Source of the DNA: Magnetococcales bacterium
Lineage (GTDB): Bacteria > Pseudomonadota > Alphaproteobacteria > UBA2136
Direction of reading: 5' to 3'
DNA length: 49,210 nt
NCBI GenBank assembly: GCA_002689455.1
Contig: NZGE01000053.1
Span: forward strand, 1 to 49,210
Part shown: piece after piece, positions 6,375 through 14,389 of the stretch
Position numbering within the stretch: the stretch's first letter is position 1
How the letters are laid out: each line of letters begins with the position of its first letter
The notes under the pieces: generated by a model
Seen by the model: only the letters and a program-made list of their open reading frames with translations
The model's database searches: none
What the model was told of the DNA's origin: nothing
Translations under genes and position numbers: made by a program

Positions 6375-8182
6375 AAAGGCTTGTAGCAGTTTTTGTATTG
6401 GTTGGAATGCTTTCTAGTAGCAAAGCTTGGGCGGAAGAGGGCCGTGTTATCGCTGGTCCAGGCGTTAAAAAATCTATTTCAAAAAACCTGCTTGAACAAA
6501 AACGTGTGAAACTTGGTTATTTTAGTGAAGATGTTCCTGCTGTGCTTTCTCAAACGGATGTTCGTTTGTACAAGAAAATGTTTAGAATGCAACGTAATTT
6601 GCAACGTTCTCAGGTTGCAGGGCTTGTGCCTCAGTTGCAAAATCGAGAATTGATGGGGCATTTAATAGCAGAGAGATTGCTTCACCCAAATACAAAAGCG
6701 CCATACGCAGATCTTAAAAAATGGTTGGATCGTTATGGTGATCATTCGATGGCGCCAACAATCTATGATTTGGCAAAAAAACGCCAGCCTCATAGTGATA
6801 AATATGGGCCTAAAAAACCTCCGATGGTGCTTGCATCCGTTGCAAAATATAGTGACCCTGATGAAGAATTAAGCAAAGAAGTTGTGCAAAACACACGAAA
6901 AAGACAAGCATTATTACGCAAATTAAAGAAATATCGTCAAAAAGAATATTATTCTAAGTCTATCATTCAGCTTTCAAAATCTGAAACGAAGGATTTGCTT
7001 GGTGAAGATACATGGGCCGAGGTAACTTTACGTTTAGCACGCTCCATACTAAATTACGGTGATTATAAGCGCCCTGAGCGTTTGGCGCGTATGGTTATTA
7101 ATCATACTCAATTTCGTCGTAGCGAAGCTTTGTGGGTAGCCGGGTTTAGTAATTATAAATTAGGTGATTATGAACGTTCAGCAAGTTTTTTAAGAAGGCT
7201 TTCTTACAGTGTGCCACGTAATAGTAAATATTTTGCAAAAGCCGCTTTTTGGGCGGGTAAAGCTTATGACAATATGAACCGTGATTCTATGTCACGTGTT
7301 TTTTATAGCTTAGCTTCTCAAGATTCAGATTCATTTTACGGTCAAATTGCAGCTGAAAAAGCTGGGCGTAAACGTTACTGGGCTTGGGGTGCGCCATCCA
7401 TTAGCACGAAAGATAAGCAGTTTTTATTTAATGATCCTCTCGTACGCCGTGTGATTGCATTGGCTCAAATTGGAGAACATGGTCTAGCACAAGATGAATT
7501 ACGACTCATTCATTCACGTGTTCCATATGATATGGATATGAGTTTGTTGGCTTTAGCTTCGCAGTTGAATTTGCCAAATATTCAAATGTCCCTTGCACGT
7601 AACTTGAAGGAACAAAGTATGGTTTATTATGGTGGCCTTTACCCTGAGCCTAAAGCTTGGGAACCGCGTGGTGGCTATGAAGTAGACAAGGCTCTTATTC
7701 ATGCTGTTATGCGCCAAGAAAGTGCATTTAAACCTGATGTTAAATCGCGTGCGGGGGCGCGTGGTCTTATGCAGGTTATGCCAAACACAGCTAAGTTTGT
7801 TCGCCGTCAACAAAATAGACCTGTTTACTCACGCTCTGCACTTTATAACCCTTCTGTAAACATGTCGTTGGGGCAGGATTATTTGAAGTATTTGATGGGT
7901 AAATTAGATGGTAATGTCGTGCAGGTTATTGCTTCTTACAATGCAGGGCCAGGGAATGTAAGTAAATGGCTTGAGAAAAATATTGGCAATGAAGATCCTT
8001 TGCTATTCATTGAAAGTATTCCTTTTACGGAAACTAGAAAGTATGTGAAACACGTTTTAAGTAACTTGTGGATGTACCAAGACCGTTATGGGTCAAAAGA
8101 TGCAGGGTTAAGCGTTCTTGCTCAAAATAACTGGCCTGTTTACGAAGGTTATGGAACAGCGGTTTCTATGAATCAAAAATAG
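6371..8182 (+). CDS. slt: Soluble lytic murein transglycosylase (Slt70-like)
   Basis: It cleaves peptidoglycan glycan strands in the periplasm with formation of 1,6-anhydroMurNAc. MKRLVAVFVLVGMLSSSKAWA is a signal peptide; the ATG at 6371 overlaps the stop of the upstream gene, whereas the track start at 6323 would add a non-signal extension. A helical superhelix region of TPR-like repeats (WVAGFSNYKLGDYERSASFLRRL) leads to the C-terminal lysozyme-like domain: VMRQESAF with catalytic Glu about 450, then SRAGARGLMQVMPNTA and ASYNAGPGNVSKW. The length (603 aa) is typical. A terminator follows. Confidence 0.93.
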   Translation: MKRLVAVFVLVGMLSSSKAWAEEGRVIAGPGVKKSISKNLLEQKRVKLGYFSEDVPAVLSQTDVRLYKKMFRMQRNLQRSQVAGLVPQLQNRELMGHLIAERLLHPNTKAPYADLKKWLDRYGDHSMAPTIYDLAKKRQPHSDKYGPKKPPMVLASVAKYSDPDEELSKEVVQNTRKRQALLRKLKKYRQKEYYSKSIIQLSKSETKDLLGEDTWAEVTLRLARSILNYGDYKRPERLARMVINHTQFRRSEALWVAGFSNYKLGDYERSASFLRRLSYSVPRNSKYFAKAAFWAGKAYDNMNRDSMSRVFYSLASQDSDSFYGQIAAEKAGRKRYWAWGAPSISTKDKQFLFNDPLVRRVIALAQIGEHGLAQDELRLIHSRVPYDMDMSLLALASQLNLPNIQMSLARNLKEQSMVYYGGLYPEPKAWEPRGGYEVDKALIHAVMRQESAFKPDVKSRAGARGLMQVMPNTAKFVRRQQNRPVYSRSALYNPSVNMSLGQDYLKYLMGKLDGNVVQVIASYNAGPGNVSKWLEKNIGNEDPLLFIESIPFTETRKYVKHVLSNLWMYQDRYGSKDAGLSVLAQNNWPVYEGYGTAVSMNQK

Positions 8183-8202
8183 AATGTAATTTTTACTTTT
8201 TA

Positions 8203-8230
8203 AAAAGCCCTCTTTTGAGGGTTTTCTTTT
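8203..8230 (+). terminator. Rho-independent terminator after slt
   Basis: AAAAGCCCTC-TTTT-GAGGGTTTT followed by a T-rich run. Confidence 0.85.
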
Positions 8231-8283
8231 ATTTTAAATATTTCGTGCTATATTAAGTATTGAATAAATTAAAGGGTGTAAAT

Positions 8284-8901
8284 GTGTCGTTGCCAGATTT
8301 TTCAGTTGAAAAAAGCCTTATGATTAAAGGTAAAAAGTATATTGTTGGGGTTGACGAGGTTGGCCGTGGTCCTTGGGCGGGCCCTGTTGTAGCTGCTGCT
8401 GTGTGCTTAGACCCTGAAAACCTTCCTAAAGGTGCAACAGATAGTAAGAAGTTAAGTGCTAAAAAGCGTGAAGCGCTAAGCCCTGAAATATTAAAAACAG
8501 CTAAATGGTGTATTGCAGAAGCTTCTGTGGATGAGATTGACCAGTTAAATATTCGTGAGGCGACGCTTCTGGCTATGGAGCGTGCTGTAGAAGGTTTAAA
8601 ACTACCTGTAGACCATGTTTTTGTGGACGGTAATGCCATGCCTAAAAACTTGAAAACTAAAACGGCTGAATGTGTGATTAAGGGTGATTCAAAGGTTTTA
8701 TCTATTGCCTGTGCGTCAATCATTGCAAAAGTATACCGCGATAAAATGATGGCTAAATTGTCCCAAGAACATCCACACTATGCATGGGAAAAAAATGCTG
8801 GCTATGGTACAAAAGCGCATCAAGAAGGTTTAGCTCATTTTGGTGTTACGGTGCATCACCGAAAATCATTTAAACCAATTCAAAGCTTGTTAGAAGGTTA
8901 A
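8284..8901 (+). CDS. rnhB: Ribonuclease HII
   Basis: It degrades the RNA strand of RNA-DNA hybrids and starts removal of misincorporated ribonucleotides. Signature segments are VGVDEVGRGPWAGPVVAAAV (first catalytic Asp-Glu), HVFVDGNAMP, and GDSKVLSIACASIIAKVYRDKMM, with the C-terminal GYGTKAHQEGL...HHRKSFKPI. The track starts at a TTG (8260). I prefer the GTG at 8284 (205 aa) because AAGGG at 8272-8276 is well spaced and a -10-like TATATT at 8249-8254 would put the transcript start near 8261. In many alphaproteobacteria rnhB is next to ccrM; here the next gene is a glycosyltransferase. Confidence 0.93.
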   Translation: MSLPDFSVEKSLMIKGKKYIVGVDEVGRGPWAGPVVAAAVCLDPENLPKGATDSKKLSAKKREALSPEILKTAKWCIAEASVDEIDQLNIREATLLAMERAVEGLKLPVDHVFVDGNAMPKNLKTKTAECVIKGDSKVLSIACASIIAKVYRDKMMAKLSQEHPHYAWEKNAGYGTKAHQEGLAHFGVTVHHRKSFKPIQSLLEG

Positions 8902-8907
8902 GGTTAA

Positions 8908-10020
8908 ATGCCAAAGGTACGTCAAAAACACATACTGATAAATGCAATTCACTGTAAAACAGGCGGTGGGCTTGTTACTTTAAATCATGTTATTCCTTAT
9001 TTGGCAAAAGATGAAAGTTTTAAAGTTACTGTTATTGCGAATAAAGGATATGAAGAACGTATTTCAATGCCTGAAAATGTTAATTTGCAGGTGGTAAATG
9101 TTCCTGAATCATTTTTAAAGATGATTTGGTGGGAACAGGTGAATATCCCTAAAATTGCACGGAAGTTAAGGGCGGATATTACGTTTAATTTTGCAAATTA
9201 TGCACCACTTATGTCCCCCAATAATGTTTTGTATATCACCAATAACCCTGAAGTGCGACATTATGTACCCTTTAATGAAAAGCTTTATTGGTATGCGCTG
9301 ATAGGTATGACAACTTTAAGTTTGTTTTTTTCTAAAGTAGGTTTTACAAATGGTCGTTATATTCAAGGTTGTTATGCTATGTGGCCGTTTTCATTTTTAA
9401 AGAAGAAAATGGTTGTTGCAACAACTGCTTGTGATGTTTTAAAGGGTTGTAACCCTAAAAAAGAATATCAGATTTTAGCTGTTGGCGATTTTTACCCGCA
9501 TAAAAACTATCCATTACTGCTTAAGGCCTTTTCAAGGGTATTGAATGACCTGCCTGATTTAAAGTTGAATATTATTGGTCGTCCAGTGCGTGTTGACATT
9601 GCAGATGAAATGAAAAGCCTTATAAAAAAACTTAAACTTGAAGGGAATGTTCAGCTATTAGGTGCCAAGCCATTGAATGAAACGAAGGAACTTATGGCAA
9701 ACTCCCTTGTGTATGTAAACCCATCTGATGCTGAAACTTTTAGCTTAACACTGCTTGAAGCAATGACTTTAGGAACAGCTTCTATTGTTAAAAATTATGA
9801 TTTTCAAAAGGAAGTTTCAGGTGAAAGTGGTGCCTTTTATGTGCCAGCATCTAATCAAGAGCATCTCAATGTTAAGCTGTGGTCAGAAGCGATTGTTTCA
9901 CTTGTTCAAGATGAAAATAAAAGAACCATGATTGAGCAAAATGCCATGGAAAATGTGCGTGATATCTCATGGGAAAAAATGGCGACAACAATTGTTACTC
10001 AATTGAAGAATATTAAATAA
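8908..10020 (+). CDS. Glycosyltransferase, family 4 type (GT-B fold)
   Basis: The C-terminal half has the Glycos_transf_1 pattern: ILAVGDFYPHKNYPLLLKAF (nucleotide-binding start), LNIIGRP, VQLLGAKPLNETKELMANSLVYVNPSDAETFSLTLLEAM, which contains the E-x7-E retaining-enzyme motif. The N-terminal half opens with the usual TGGGLVTLNHVIPYLAK loop. It probably adds a sugar to a surface polysaccharide or lipid; donor and acceptor are unknown. There is no signal peptide or clear membrane anchor, though residues 125-150 are hydrophobic. It lies 6 bp after rnhB and is likely co-transcribed. No other polysaccharide genes are nearby. Confidence 0.85.
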   Translation: MPKVRQKHILINAIHCKTGGGLVTLNHVIPYLAKDESFKVTVIANKGYEERISMPENVNLQVVNVPESFLKMIWWEQVNIPKIARKLRADITFNFANYAPLMSPNNVLYITNNPEVRHYVPFNEKLYWYALIGMTTLSLFFSKVGFTNGRYIQGCYAMWPFSFLKKKMVVATTACDVLKGCNPKKEYQILAVGDFYPHKNYPLLLKAFSRVLNDLPDLKLNIIGRPVRVDIADEMKSLIKKLKLEGNVQLLGAKPLNETKELMANSLVYVNPSDAETFSLTLLEAMTLGTASIVKNYDFQKEVSGESGAFYVPASNQEHLNVKLWSEAIVSLVQDENKRTMIEQNAMENVRDISWEKMATTIVTQLKNIK

Positions 10021-10086
10021 GTTTGATAAATGTTCTTATTCAGTTATATTTAAAGGGTAAATTACATTTCTTTTTAGGAGGTTTTC

Positions 10087-10575
10087 ATGGAAACCTTAAA
10101 ACTTTCAGAAAATGTACGTCAATTTTTAGCTTCTTTTGGCTACGTTATTAAAAACCGCCGACAAGCTGATAATACTGTAAATGCGCTTGAAGTTTTTTTA
10201 TTATGGGCATTTATTGTTTATTTTAATGCCCATACACTTTCATTTGGAAGTGCTGTTGTTTACTTTGTATTTTTTGTGTTTTGTTCGGCTTGTATTTTTT
10301 ACGCCTTTAAGGTTTTGTTCTTGCTGGCAAGTTCAAGGTCGCACATGGAAAAATTAGCTTATCAAGCATATGTTTTTTGGCTTTTACAGTATTTTAAAAG
10401 GTTTAATAGCCGTTATGCGTTTTTATTGCCAATGGTTACAGCTTTTCTTTTGCTGTTAAATGGGTATTTATTGCCAGCGGTTTTGTTTATTTGTTCTGTT
10501 GGTTTTTTGTGGTCTATGCAAAAAAACTGCTACCCAGCTGCTGTTGAAGTTGATATACATTCAAGGCGCCTTTAA
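10087..10575 (+). CDS. Hypothetical membrane protein, about 4 TM segments
   Basis: A 162-aa protein with a soluble N-terminus of about 35 residues, then two long hydrophobic hairpins (ALEVFLLWAFIVYF; AVVYFVFFVFCSACIFYAF; YAFLLPMVTAFLLLL; LPAVLFICSVGFLW) and a short tail. AGGAGG lies directly upstream of the ATG, and a terminator follows, so it may be its own unit. The family is not recognised. The overlapping +1-frame ORF at 10460-10642 is a shadow that runs through the terminator. Confidence 0.7.
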   Translation: METLKLSENVRQFLASFGYVIKNRRQADNTVNALEVFLLWAFIVYFNAHTLSFGSAVVYFVFFVFCSACIFYAFKVLFLLASSRSHMEKLAYQAYVFWLLQYFKRFNSRYAFLLPMVTAFLLLLNGYLLPAVLFICSVGFLWSMQKNCYPAAVEVDIHSRRL

Positions 10576-10582
10576 ATCGAAT

Positions 10583-10610
10583 ACCTCCTTGTTTTTAGGA
10601 GGTTTTTTTG
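10583..10610 (+). terminator. Rho-independent terminator
   Basis: ACCTCC and GGAGGT pair around a T-rich loop and are followed by TTTTTT. Confidence 0.85.
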
Positions 10611-10649
10611 TTATTGATGTTACTGTAAATAAAAAGGTTTAGGAGTTTT

Positions 10650-11216
10650 ATGCAAGAGTTTGAAGCAAAATTTTCAGGGTTTTCATTGGAAAAAGCACGT
10701 AAGCTTTTGGAGGTGCATGGCTATCAATGTGTTACACCAGAAAAAATGATGGTGCGTAAGTCCTTTCATGTGAAGGGTAATTCGAATAAATGGGGGCGTG
10801 TTCGCAACGAGGGTGATAAAATAACTTTAACCATTAAAGAAATTACAAAAGATAATGATATTTCAGGAGTGCAAGAGGCTGAAGTTGTTATCAACTCCTT
10901 CGAAGAAGGTGAAAGTGTATTGAAAATGTGTGGATTTTATGAGGTTTCCTTTCAAGAGACTAAGCGTGAAATATGGAAAAAGAATGACGTTGAAGTAATG
11001 ATTGATACATGGCCAGGCTTAAGGTCTTTCATTGAAGTAGAGTCTAAAGATGCTTTAACTGTTCAAAATGCCTGTGCTGAACTAGGGTTGGATTATTCAC
11101 ATGCTATGTTCGGTGGTGTTGATGTTGTTTACATGAAAGAACTTAACTTGCCAGCGAGCTATATTAATAAACTATCAGTTATTACATTTAAAAACCCACC
11201 TAAAGCTGCTGCATAA
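10650..11216 (+). CDS. CYTH-domain protein (class IV adenylate cyclase / triphosphatase family)
   Basis: CYTH proteins form a tunnel that binds triphosphates with divalent metals. Here the N-terminal EFEAK fits the E-x-E-x-K signature. Later strands carry the expected basic and acidic residues: KWGRVRNEGDKITLTIKE, QETKREIWKKNDVEVMIDTWPGLRSFIEVES. The length (188 aa) fits a single CYTH domain of the CyaB/ThTPase type without a CHAD domain. Whether it makes cAMP or hydrolyses triphosphates cannot be told; no cAMP-linked gene is nearby. It is bounded by terminators and so probably monocistronic. Confidence 0.85.
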   Translation: MQEFEAKFSGFSLEKARKLLEVHGYQCVTPEKMMVRKSFHVKGNSNKWGRVRNEGDKITLTIKEITKDNDISGVQEAEVVINSFEEGESVLKMCGFYEVSFQETKREIWKKNDVEVMIDTWPGLRSFIEVESKDALTVQNACAELGLDYSHAMFGGVDVVYMKELNLPASYINKLSVITFKNPPKAAA

Positions 11217-11217
11217 A

Positions 11218-11246
11218 AAAAGGCTCTAAACAATATAGAGCCTTTT
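11218..11246 (+). terminator. Bidirectional terminator between the CYTH gene and a convergent gene
   Basis: AAAAGGCTCTA and TAGAGCCTTTT form a hairpin with A- and T-runs on the two sides, so it can serve both strands. Confidence 0.85.
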
Positions 11247-11255
11247 CCATGATTT

Positions 11256-11618
11256 TTATATGGTCGCTAAAAATGCAAAATCAGTTAAAATATAACTCAT
11301 ATATCCAATAGAAAAAGCATTGCTTGATTTATTGGTCCATTTGATAAATTTTTTCGCCTTGCTTTTGATGTTGAGTGCATACTCTGAAGCGCCATAAAAG
11401 CAAATTTTTCTAGTACAATATTGTGTTTTGTGGCGTTGCACTAAAAGGCGAAAAGTTGTCCTGGCTAAAATGTAAACAATAGCCTGTAATGTAAATGTTA
11501 AAATTAATATAAATGCTGCATGTGTTGGGTCTATGTATATTGCAACAAGTATTGAGCATATAGTTAAAACTATATAAGTAACCCACTGCCAATTAAATGT
11601 TTTGTTTAATAAGTACAT
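11256..11618 (-). CDS. Hypothetical membrane protein, about 2-3 TM segments
   Basis: A 120-aa protein with two strong hydrophobic segments near the N-terminus (WVTYIVLTICSILVAIYI; AAFILILTFTLQAIVYILA), a basic middle part and a weakly hydrophobic C-terminus. CAAGGAG lies 7 nt before the ATG. The family is not recognised. It follows mutY on the same strand after a 111-bp gap that contains a 14-bp perfect palindrome, so it may have its own regulation. Confidence 0.65.
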   Translation of the reverse strand: MYLLNKTFNWQWVTYIVLTICSILVAIYIDPTHAAFILILTFTLQAIVYILARTTFRLLVQRHKTQYCTRKICFYGASEYALNIKSKAKKFIKWTNKSSNAFSIGYMSYILTDFAFLATI

Positions 11619-11687
11619 AATGTACTCCTTGGTGGAAATGTTACATACAAAGAAAACCCAGAGGGTTGAACTTTTTAAAACGTTACC

Positions 11688-11701
11688 TCCCGTATACGGG
11701 A
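11688..11701. promoter_or_regulatory. Perfect 14-bp palindrome TCCCGTATACGGGA
   Basis: The palindrome lies between mutY and the small membrane protein gene at 11618, about 70 bp upstream of the latter's start. There is no T-run on either side, so it does not look like a terminator. It could be an operator for a dimeric regulator. Confidence 0.4.
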
Positions 11702-11729
11702 AAGTCTTCTTAATTTCTTATATTTAATT

Positions 11730-12731
11730 TTATGAGCTTATAACTGACAATGCTTTTTTCATCAATGTAGAAAGTGGGGGTAGATGTGTTTTTTCGAAAA
11801 TTTCCCCTTCAATGTTCCCTTTAAAGTGCATAACATCAAATGTAAGGTCTATGTGTGTAAACACATGGCGAATTTGTCCAACATGTTCTGATTGCTCTAA
11901 AATTTCATTCATATTCTCGGGGAATTTATGGCTTTCACCTGTCCAGCCGGTTGAAGGGAGTTCCCATAAAGATGCAAGTAGTCCTTTGTTTGGCCTTTTT
12001 TGCAGGTATAGTTCACCGTTATCATTTTCAATGATGTAAACGGTGCCATGGTCCACTTTTTTGGCTTTTTTAGGCTCTTTTTTAGGGAAGTCTTGAGGGT
12101 TTAAATTTTCTTGCATAATTGTGCAGTGGTTGCTTACAGGGCATGTTTCGCATTTTGGTTTTTTAGGTGTGCAAATGGTTGCTCCTAATTCCATAATGGC
12201 GTTGCTGTATATATCGTTCTCAATGTTCGGTGTAAGTTCTTCCGCTTTTTCTTTGTAAATGGGTTTAAAGGTGGGTAACGGTTTTTCAATTTTGAAAATA
12301 CGGCTCATAACACGTTCCACGTTGCCATCTAACACGGTTGCTTTTTGATTAAACGCTATGGAAGAAATGGCAGCAGCTGTGTAAGGGCCAATACCTGGCA
12401 ACTTTAAAAGGTCTTTTTCTGTTTTAGGAAATTGACCGTTGAAGTCATTTGCAATAACTTTTGCGCATTTATGCAGGTTGCGGGCACGGGAATAATAGCC
12501 CAACCCTTGCCATAGGTGCATAATTTCTTCTTCGTTGGCGTTTGCAAGGTCAAAAACTGTTGGGAATTTATGTGTAAATTTTTCAAAGTAAGGAATCACT
12601 GTTTTAACAGTTGTTTGCTGAAGCATAATTTCACTTAACCACACCTTGTAGGGTGTAATATCTTCACGCCACGGCATTTTACGTGCATTTTTTTTGTAAT
12701 GTGTTAAAAGCTGGCTGGCAAATTTGTTCAT
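11730..12731 (-). CDS. mutY: A/G-specific adenine DNA glycosylase MutY
   Basis: It removes adenine mispaired with 8-oxoguanine. The N-terminal domain shows EIMLQQTTVKTVIPYF, the helix-hairpin-helix LPGIGPYTAAAI with catalytic LDGNVERVMSR, and the four iron-sulphur cysteines in CTPKKPKCETCPVSNHC (C-x6-C-x2-C-x5-C). The C-terminal NUDIX-like domain (TVYIIENDNGELYLQKRPNKGLLASLWELP) recognises 8-oxoG. I start at the ATG at 12731 (MNKFASQLL, 333 aa); the track start is an upstream TTG. Neither has a Shine-Dalgarno, so a leaderless or near-leaderless mRNA is possible. It is divergent from dciA, the usual alphaproteobacterial neighbour. Confidence 0.95.
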   Translation of the reverse strand: MNKFASQLLTHYKKNARKMPWREDITPYKVWLSEIMLQQTTVKTVIPYFEKFTHKFPTVFDLANANEEEIMHLWQGLGYYSRARNLHKCAKVIANDFNGQFPKTEKDLLKLPGIGPYTAAAISSIAFNQKATVLDGNVERVMSRIFKIEKPLPTFKPIYKEKAEELTPNIENDIYSNAIMELGATICTPKKPKCETCPVSNHCTIMQENLNPQDFPKKEPKKAKKVDHGTVYIIENDNGELYLQKRPNKGLLASLWELPSTGWTGESHKFPENMNEILEQSEHVGQIRHVFTHIDLTFDVMHFKGNIEGEIFEKTHLPPLSTLMKKALSVISS

Positions 12732-12785
12732 AAGTGTGTATATTGAACATATATTTGAAATTTTCAAGAAAGAAATGGGTAAGTT

Positions 12786-13229
12786 TTGAGGCCACTTGGT
12801 TTTCTAAGTCATAATTTATTAAGGAAGCCCGCCCGTAAACGTGGTTTTGTGGAGGTTTCTGTTCTTGAAAAGTGGCCTGAAATTTTTCCATCTTATAGTA
12901 AGTTTATGCGTCCTGTAGCCATGAACAAAGGTGTTCTTAAAATTGCAACAAATAGTGGTTCGGCCGCAAATAATTTAAGAATGCAAGGTCCATATTTAAT
13001 TGCACGTATTAATCAATATTTTGGTTATGGCGCTGTAAAAGAAATAAAATTTGACATTCGCCACTTTGAAGTGGATGAAGAAACTACATTTCAACCTTTA
13101 ACAGTAAGTAAAAAGGCGGTTGAATATGCAGAGCAGACTTGCCAAAATATAAAAGATAATGCGTTAAAAGAAAGTTTCGCAAACTTGGCAATGATGGTTT
13201 ATGAAGAGAAACAAATAAAAAAGAAGTAA
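12786..13229 (+). CDS. dciA: DciA-like protein (DUF721), probable DnaB helicase loader
   Basis: The sequence fits DUF721: a basic start (RPLGFLSHNLLRKPARKRGFVEVSVLEKWPEI), then a KH-like core GVLKIATNSGSAANNLRMQGPYLIARINQYFGYGAVKEIKFDIRH. DciA proteins interact with the replicative helicase in bacteria that lack DnaC. The start is a TTG with GGGTAAG upstream; the family's usual RxRPL-type beginning supports it. It lies between divergent mutY and the DsbA-like gene, a common alphaproteobacterial arrangement. The C-terminal tail is short and lysine-rich. Confidence 0.8.
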   Translation: MRPLGFLSHNLLRKPARKRGFVEVSVLEKWPEIFPSYSKFMRPVAMNKGVLKIATNSGSAANNLRMQGPYLIARINQYFGYGAVKEIKFDIRHFEVDEETTFQPLTVSKKAVEYAEQTCQNIKDNALKESFANLAMMVYEEKQIKKK

Positions 13230-13240
13230 GAAATTTAGTT

Positions 13241-13885
13241 ATGAAAAAAATTATATTTTCGGTTATGGCATTAGGTTTAGTGATGTACTCAGTAGTTTCA
13301 ATTGCTCAAAATGTTGTTGTGGAAGAACCCGAAGAAGTTCTAGCTGCCCTTGAAATTAAGGAAACAGACCATGTTTCTGGTGATATGAATGCTCCAATTA
13401 CAATTGTAGAGTATGCGTCTATGACCTGTGGCCACTGTGCGGACTTTCATACAAAATACTATGAAGAAGTTAAAGAAAAGCTTGTTGACACAGGTCGTGT
13501 GAAGTTTGTTTTTCGCCCACTACCATGGGATAACCGCGCTTTAGCAGTTTCTATGGTTGCTGAATGTGCACCAAAAGAAGACTACTCAACATATATTTCT
13601 GCATTTTTCAATACACATGAAACATGGGTAAGAAGTGCTGAGTTTATGGACAACATTAAGCAAATTGCGCGTTTAGGAGGTATGTCTGCAAATGATGTGG
13701 ATGCATGTATTAAAAACCCTGATGTAAATGACATTGTTCGTAAAGGTCGCGCTGAAGCTATTGATGTTGTGAAAGTAACAGGTACGCCAACTTTCTTTAT
13801 TAATGGTCATCGCTTCTCTGGTGTTATCACTGCGGGTGAGATTATTGACTATGTAACACAGTTGGAAGAGAAGGCTAAAAAATAA
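13241..13885 (+). CDS. DsbA-like periplasmic thiol:disulphide oxidoreductase
   Basis: A signal peptide (MKKIIFSVMALGLVMYSVVSIAQ) precedes a thioredoxin-fold domain with the active-site CGHC at residues 63-66 (YASMTCGHCADFH), an inserted helical region, and the cis-proline loop VTGTPTFFINGHRFSG. It belongs to the DsbA/DsbG/BdbD-like class found next to dciA in alphaproteobacteria, where smc normally follows. Here the stop TAA overlaps the ATG of atpI by one base, so translation is coupled to an ATP synthase accessory gene instead. It probably oxidises cysteine pairs in exported proteins. Confidence 0.9.
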   Translation: MKKIIFSVMALGLVMYSVVSIAQNVVVEEPEEVLAALEIKETDHVSGDMNAPITIVEYASMTCGHCADFHTKYYEEVKEKLVDTGRVKFVFRPLPWDNRALAVSMVAECAPKEDYSTYISAFFNTHETWVRSAEFMDNIKQIARLGGMSANDVDACIKNPDVNDIVRKGRAEAIDVVKVTGTPTFFINGHRFSGVITAGEIIDYVTQLEEKAKK

Positions 13886-14178
13886 TGTCGGATCAAAAGA
13901 ACGACTTTTCAAAGCAGCTTGACGAGATAAAATCTCGGTATAAAACACCTGAAGAAGAACAAAAAGAGTTTGAAGACCAAGGTGGAAGCGACTGGAGCGG
14001 ATATGTTCTTGGTTTAAATTTACTGGTTTCGGTTTTGGTTTGTAGTGGTATAGGTGCCGTTTTAGACCGTGTGTTTGAAACAGGTGGTTTGATGGTTGGT
14101 CTTTTTGTTATCATTGGGTTTGCAGCTGGTATGTGGCAAATTTGGAAAAATTTAAATAAAGATGATGACAGTGAATAA
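13885..14178 (+). CDS. atpI: ATP synthase accessory protein AtpI (AtpZ/AtpI family)
   Basis: A 97-aa protein with an acidic soluble N-terminus and two membrane helices (GYVLGLNLLVSVLVCSGIGAVLDRVF; GGLMVGLFVIIGFAAGMWQIW), the standard AtpI layout including the central G-x3-D segment. AtpI assists assembly of the c-ring and possibly magnesium or calcium entry. It is translationally coupled to the DsbA-like gene and followed by a strong terminator, so it is not co-transcribed with atpB, which lies 1.4 kb downstream beyond an S49 peptidase gene. Confidence 0.88.
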   Translation: MSDQKNDFSKQLDEIKSRYKTPEEEQKEFEDQGGSDWSGYVLGLNLLVSVLVCSGIGAVLDRVFETGGLMVGLFVIIGFAAGMWQIWKNLNKDDDSE

Positions 14179-14182
14179 CAAA

Positions 14183-14209
14183 AAAAGAGCCTTCGGGCTC
14201 TTTTTTTGT
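14183..14209 (+). terminator. Rho-independent terminator after atpI
   Basis: AAGAGCC-TTCG-GGCTCTT tetraloop hairpin followed by TTTTTT. Confidence 0.92.
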
Positions 14210-14389
14210 TTGGTATGTCTAGTTTTTTTAATAACTTAAAGTGCGCACTTGAAATTGCATACAAAATAACTTGCATACAATTTATATTCTTGGTTTAATG
14301 TTTCTAACATTTATTTAACTTATACGTTTTAAATTTGAAACTTAAATTTCTTTTCTCTTAATTCTGCCAATTCTTGGCGAGGAGGTCTT

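Noticed and set aside
8253-8723. Minus-strand 156-aa ORF opposite rnhB.
   Set aside because: It is a shadow of rnhB; its sequence shows only low-complexity Ser/Ala/Thr content.
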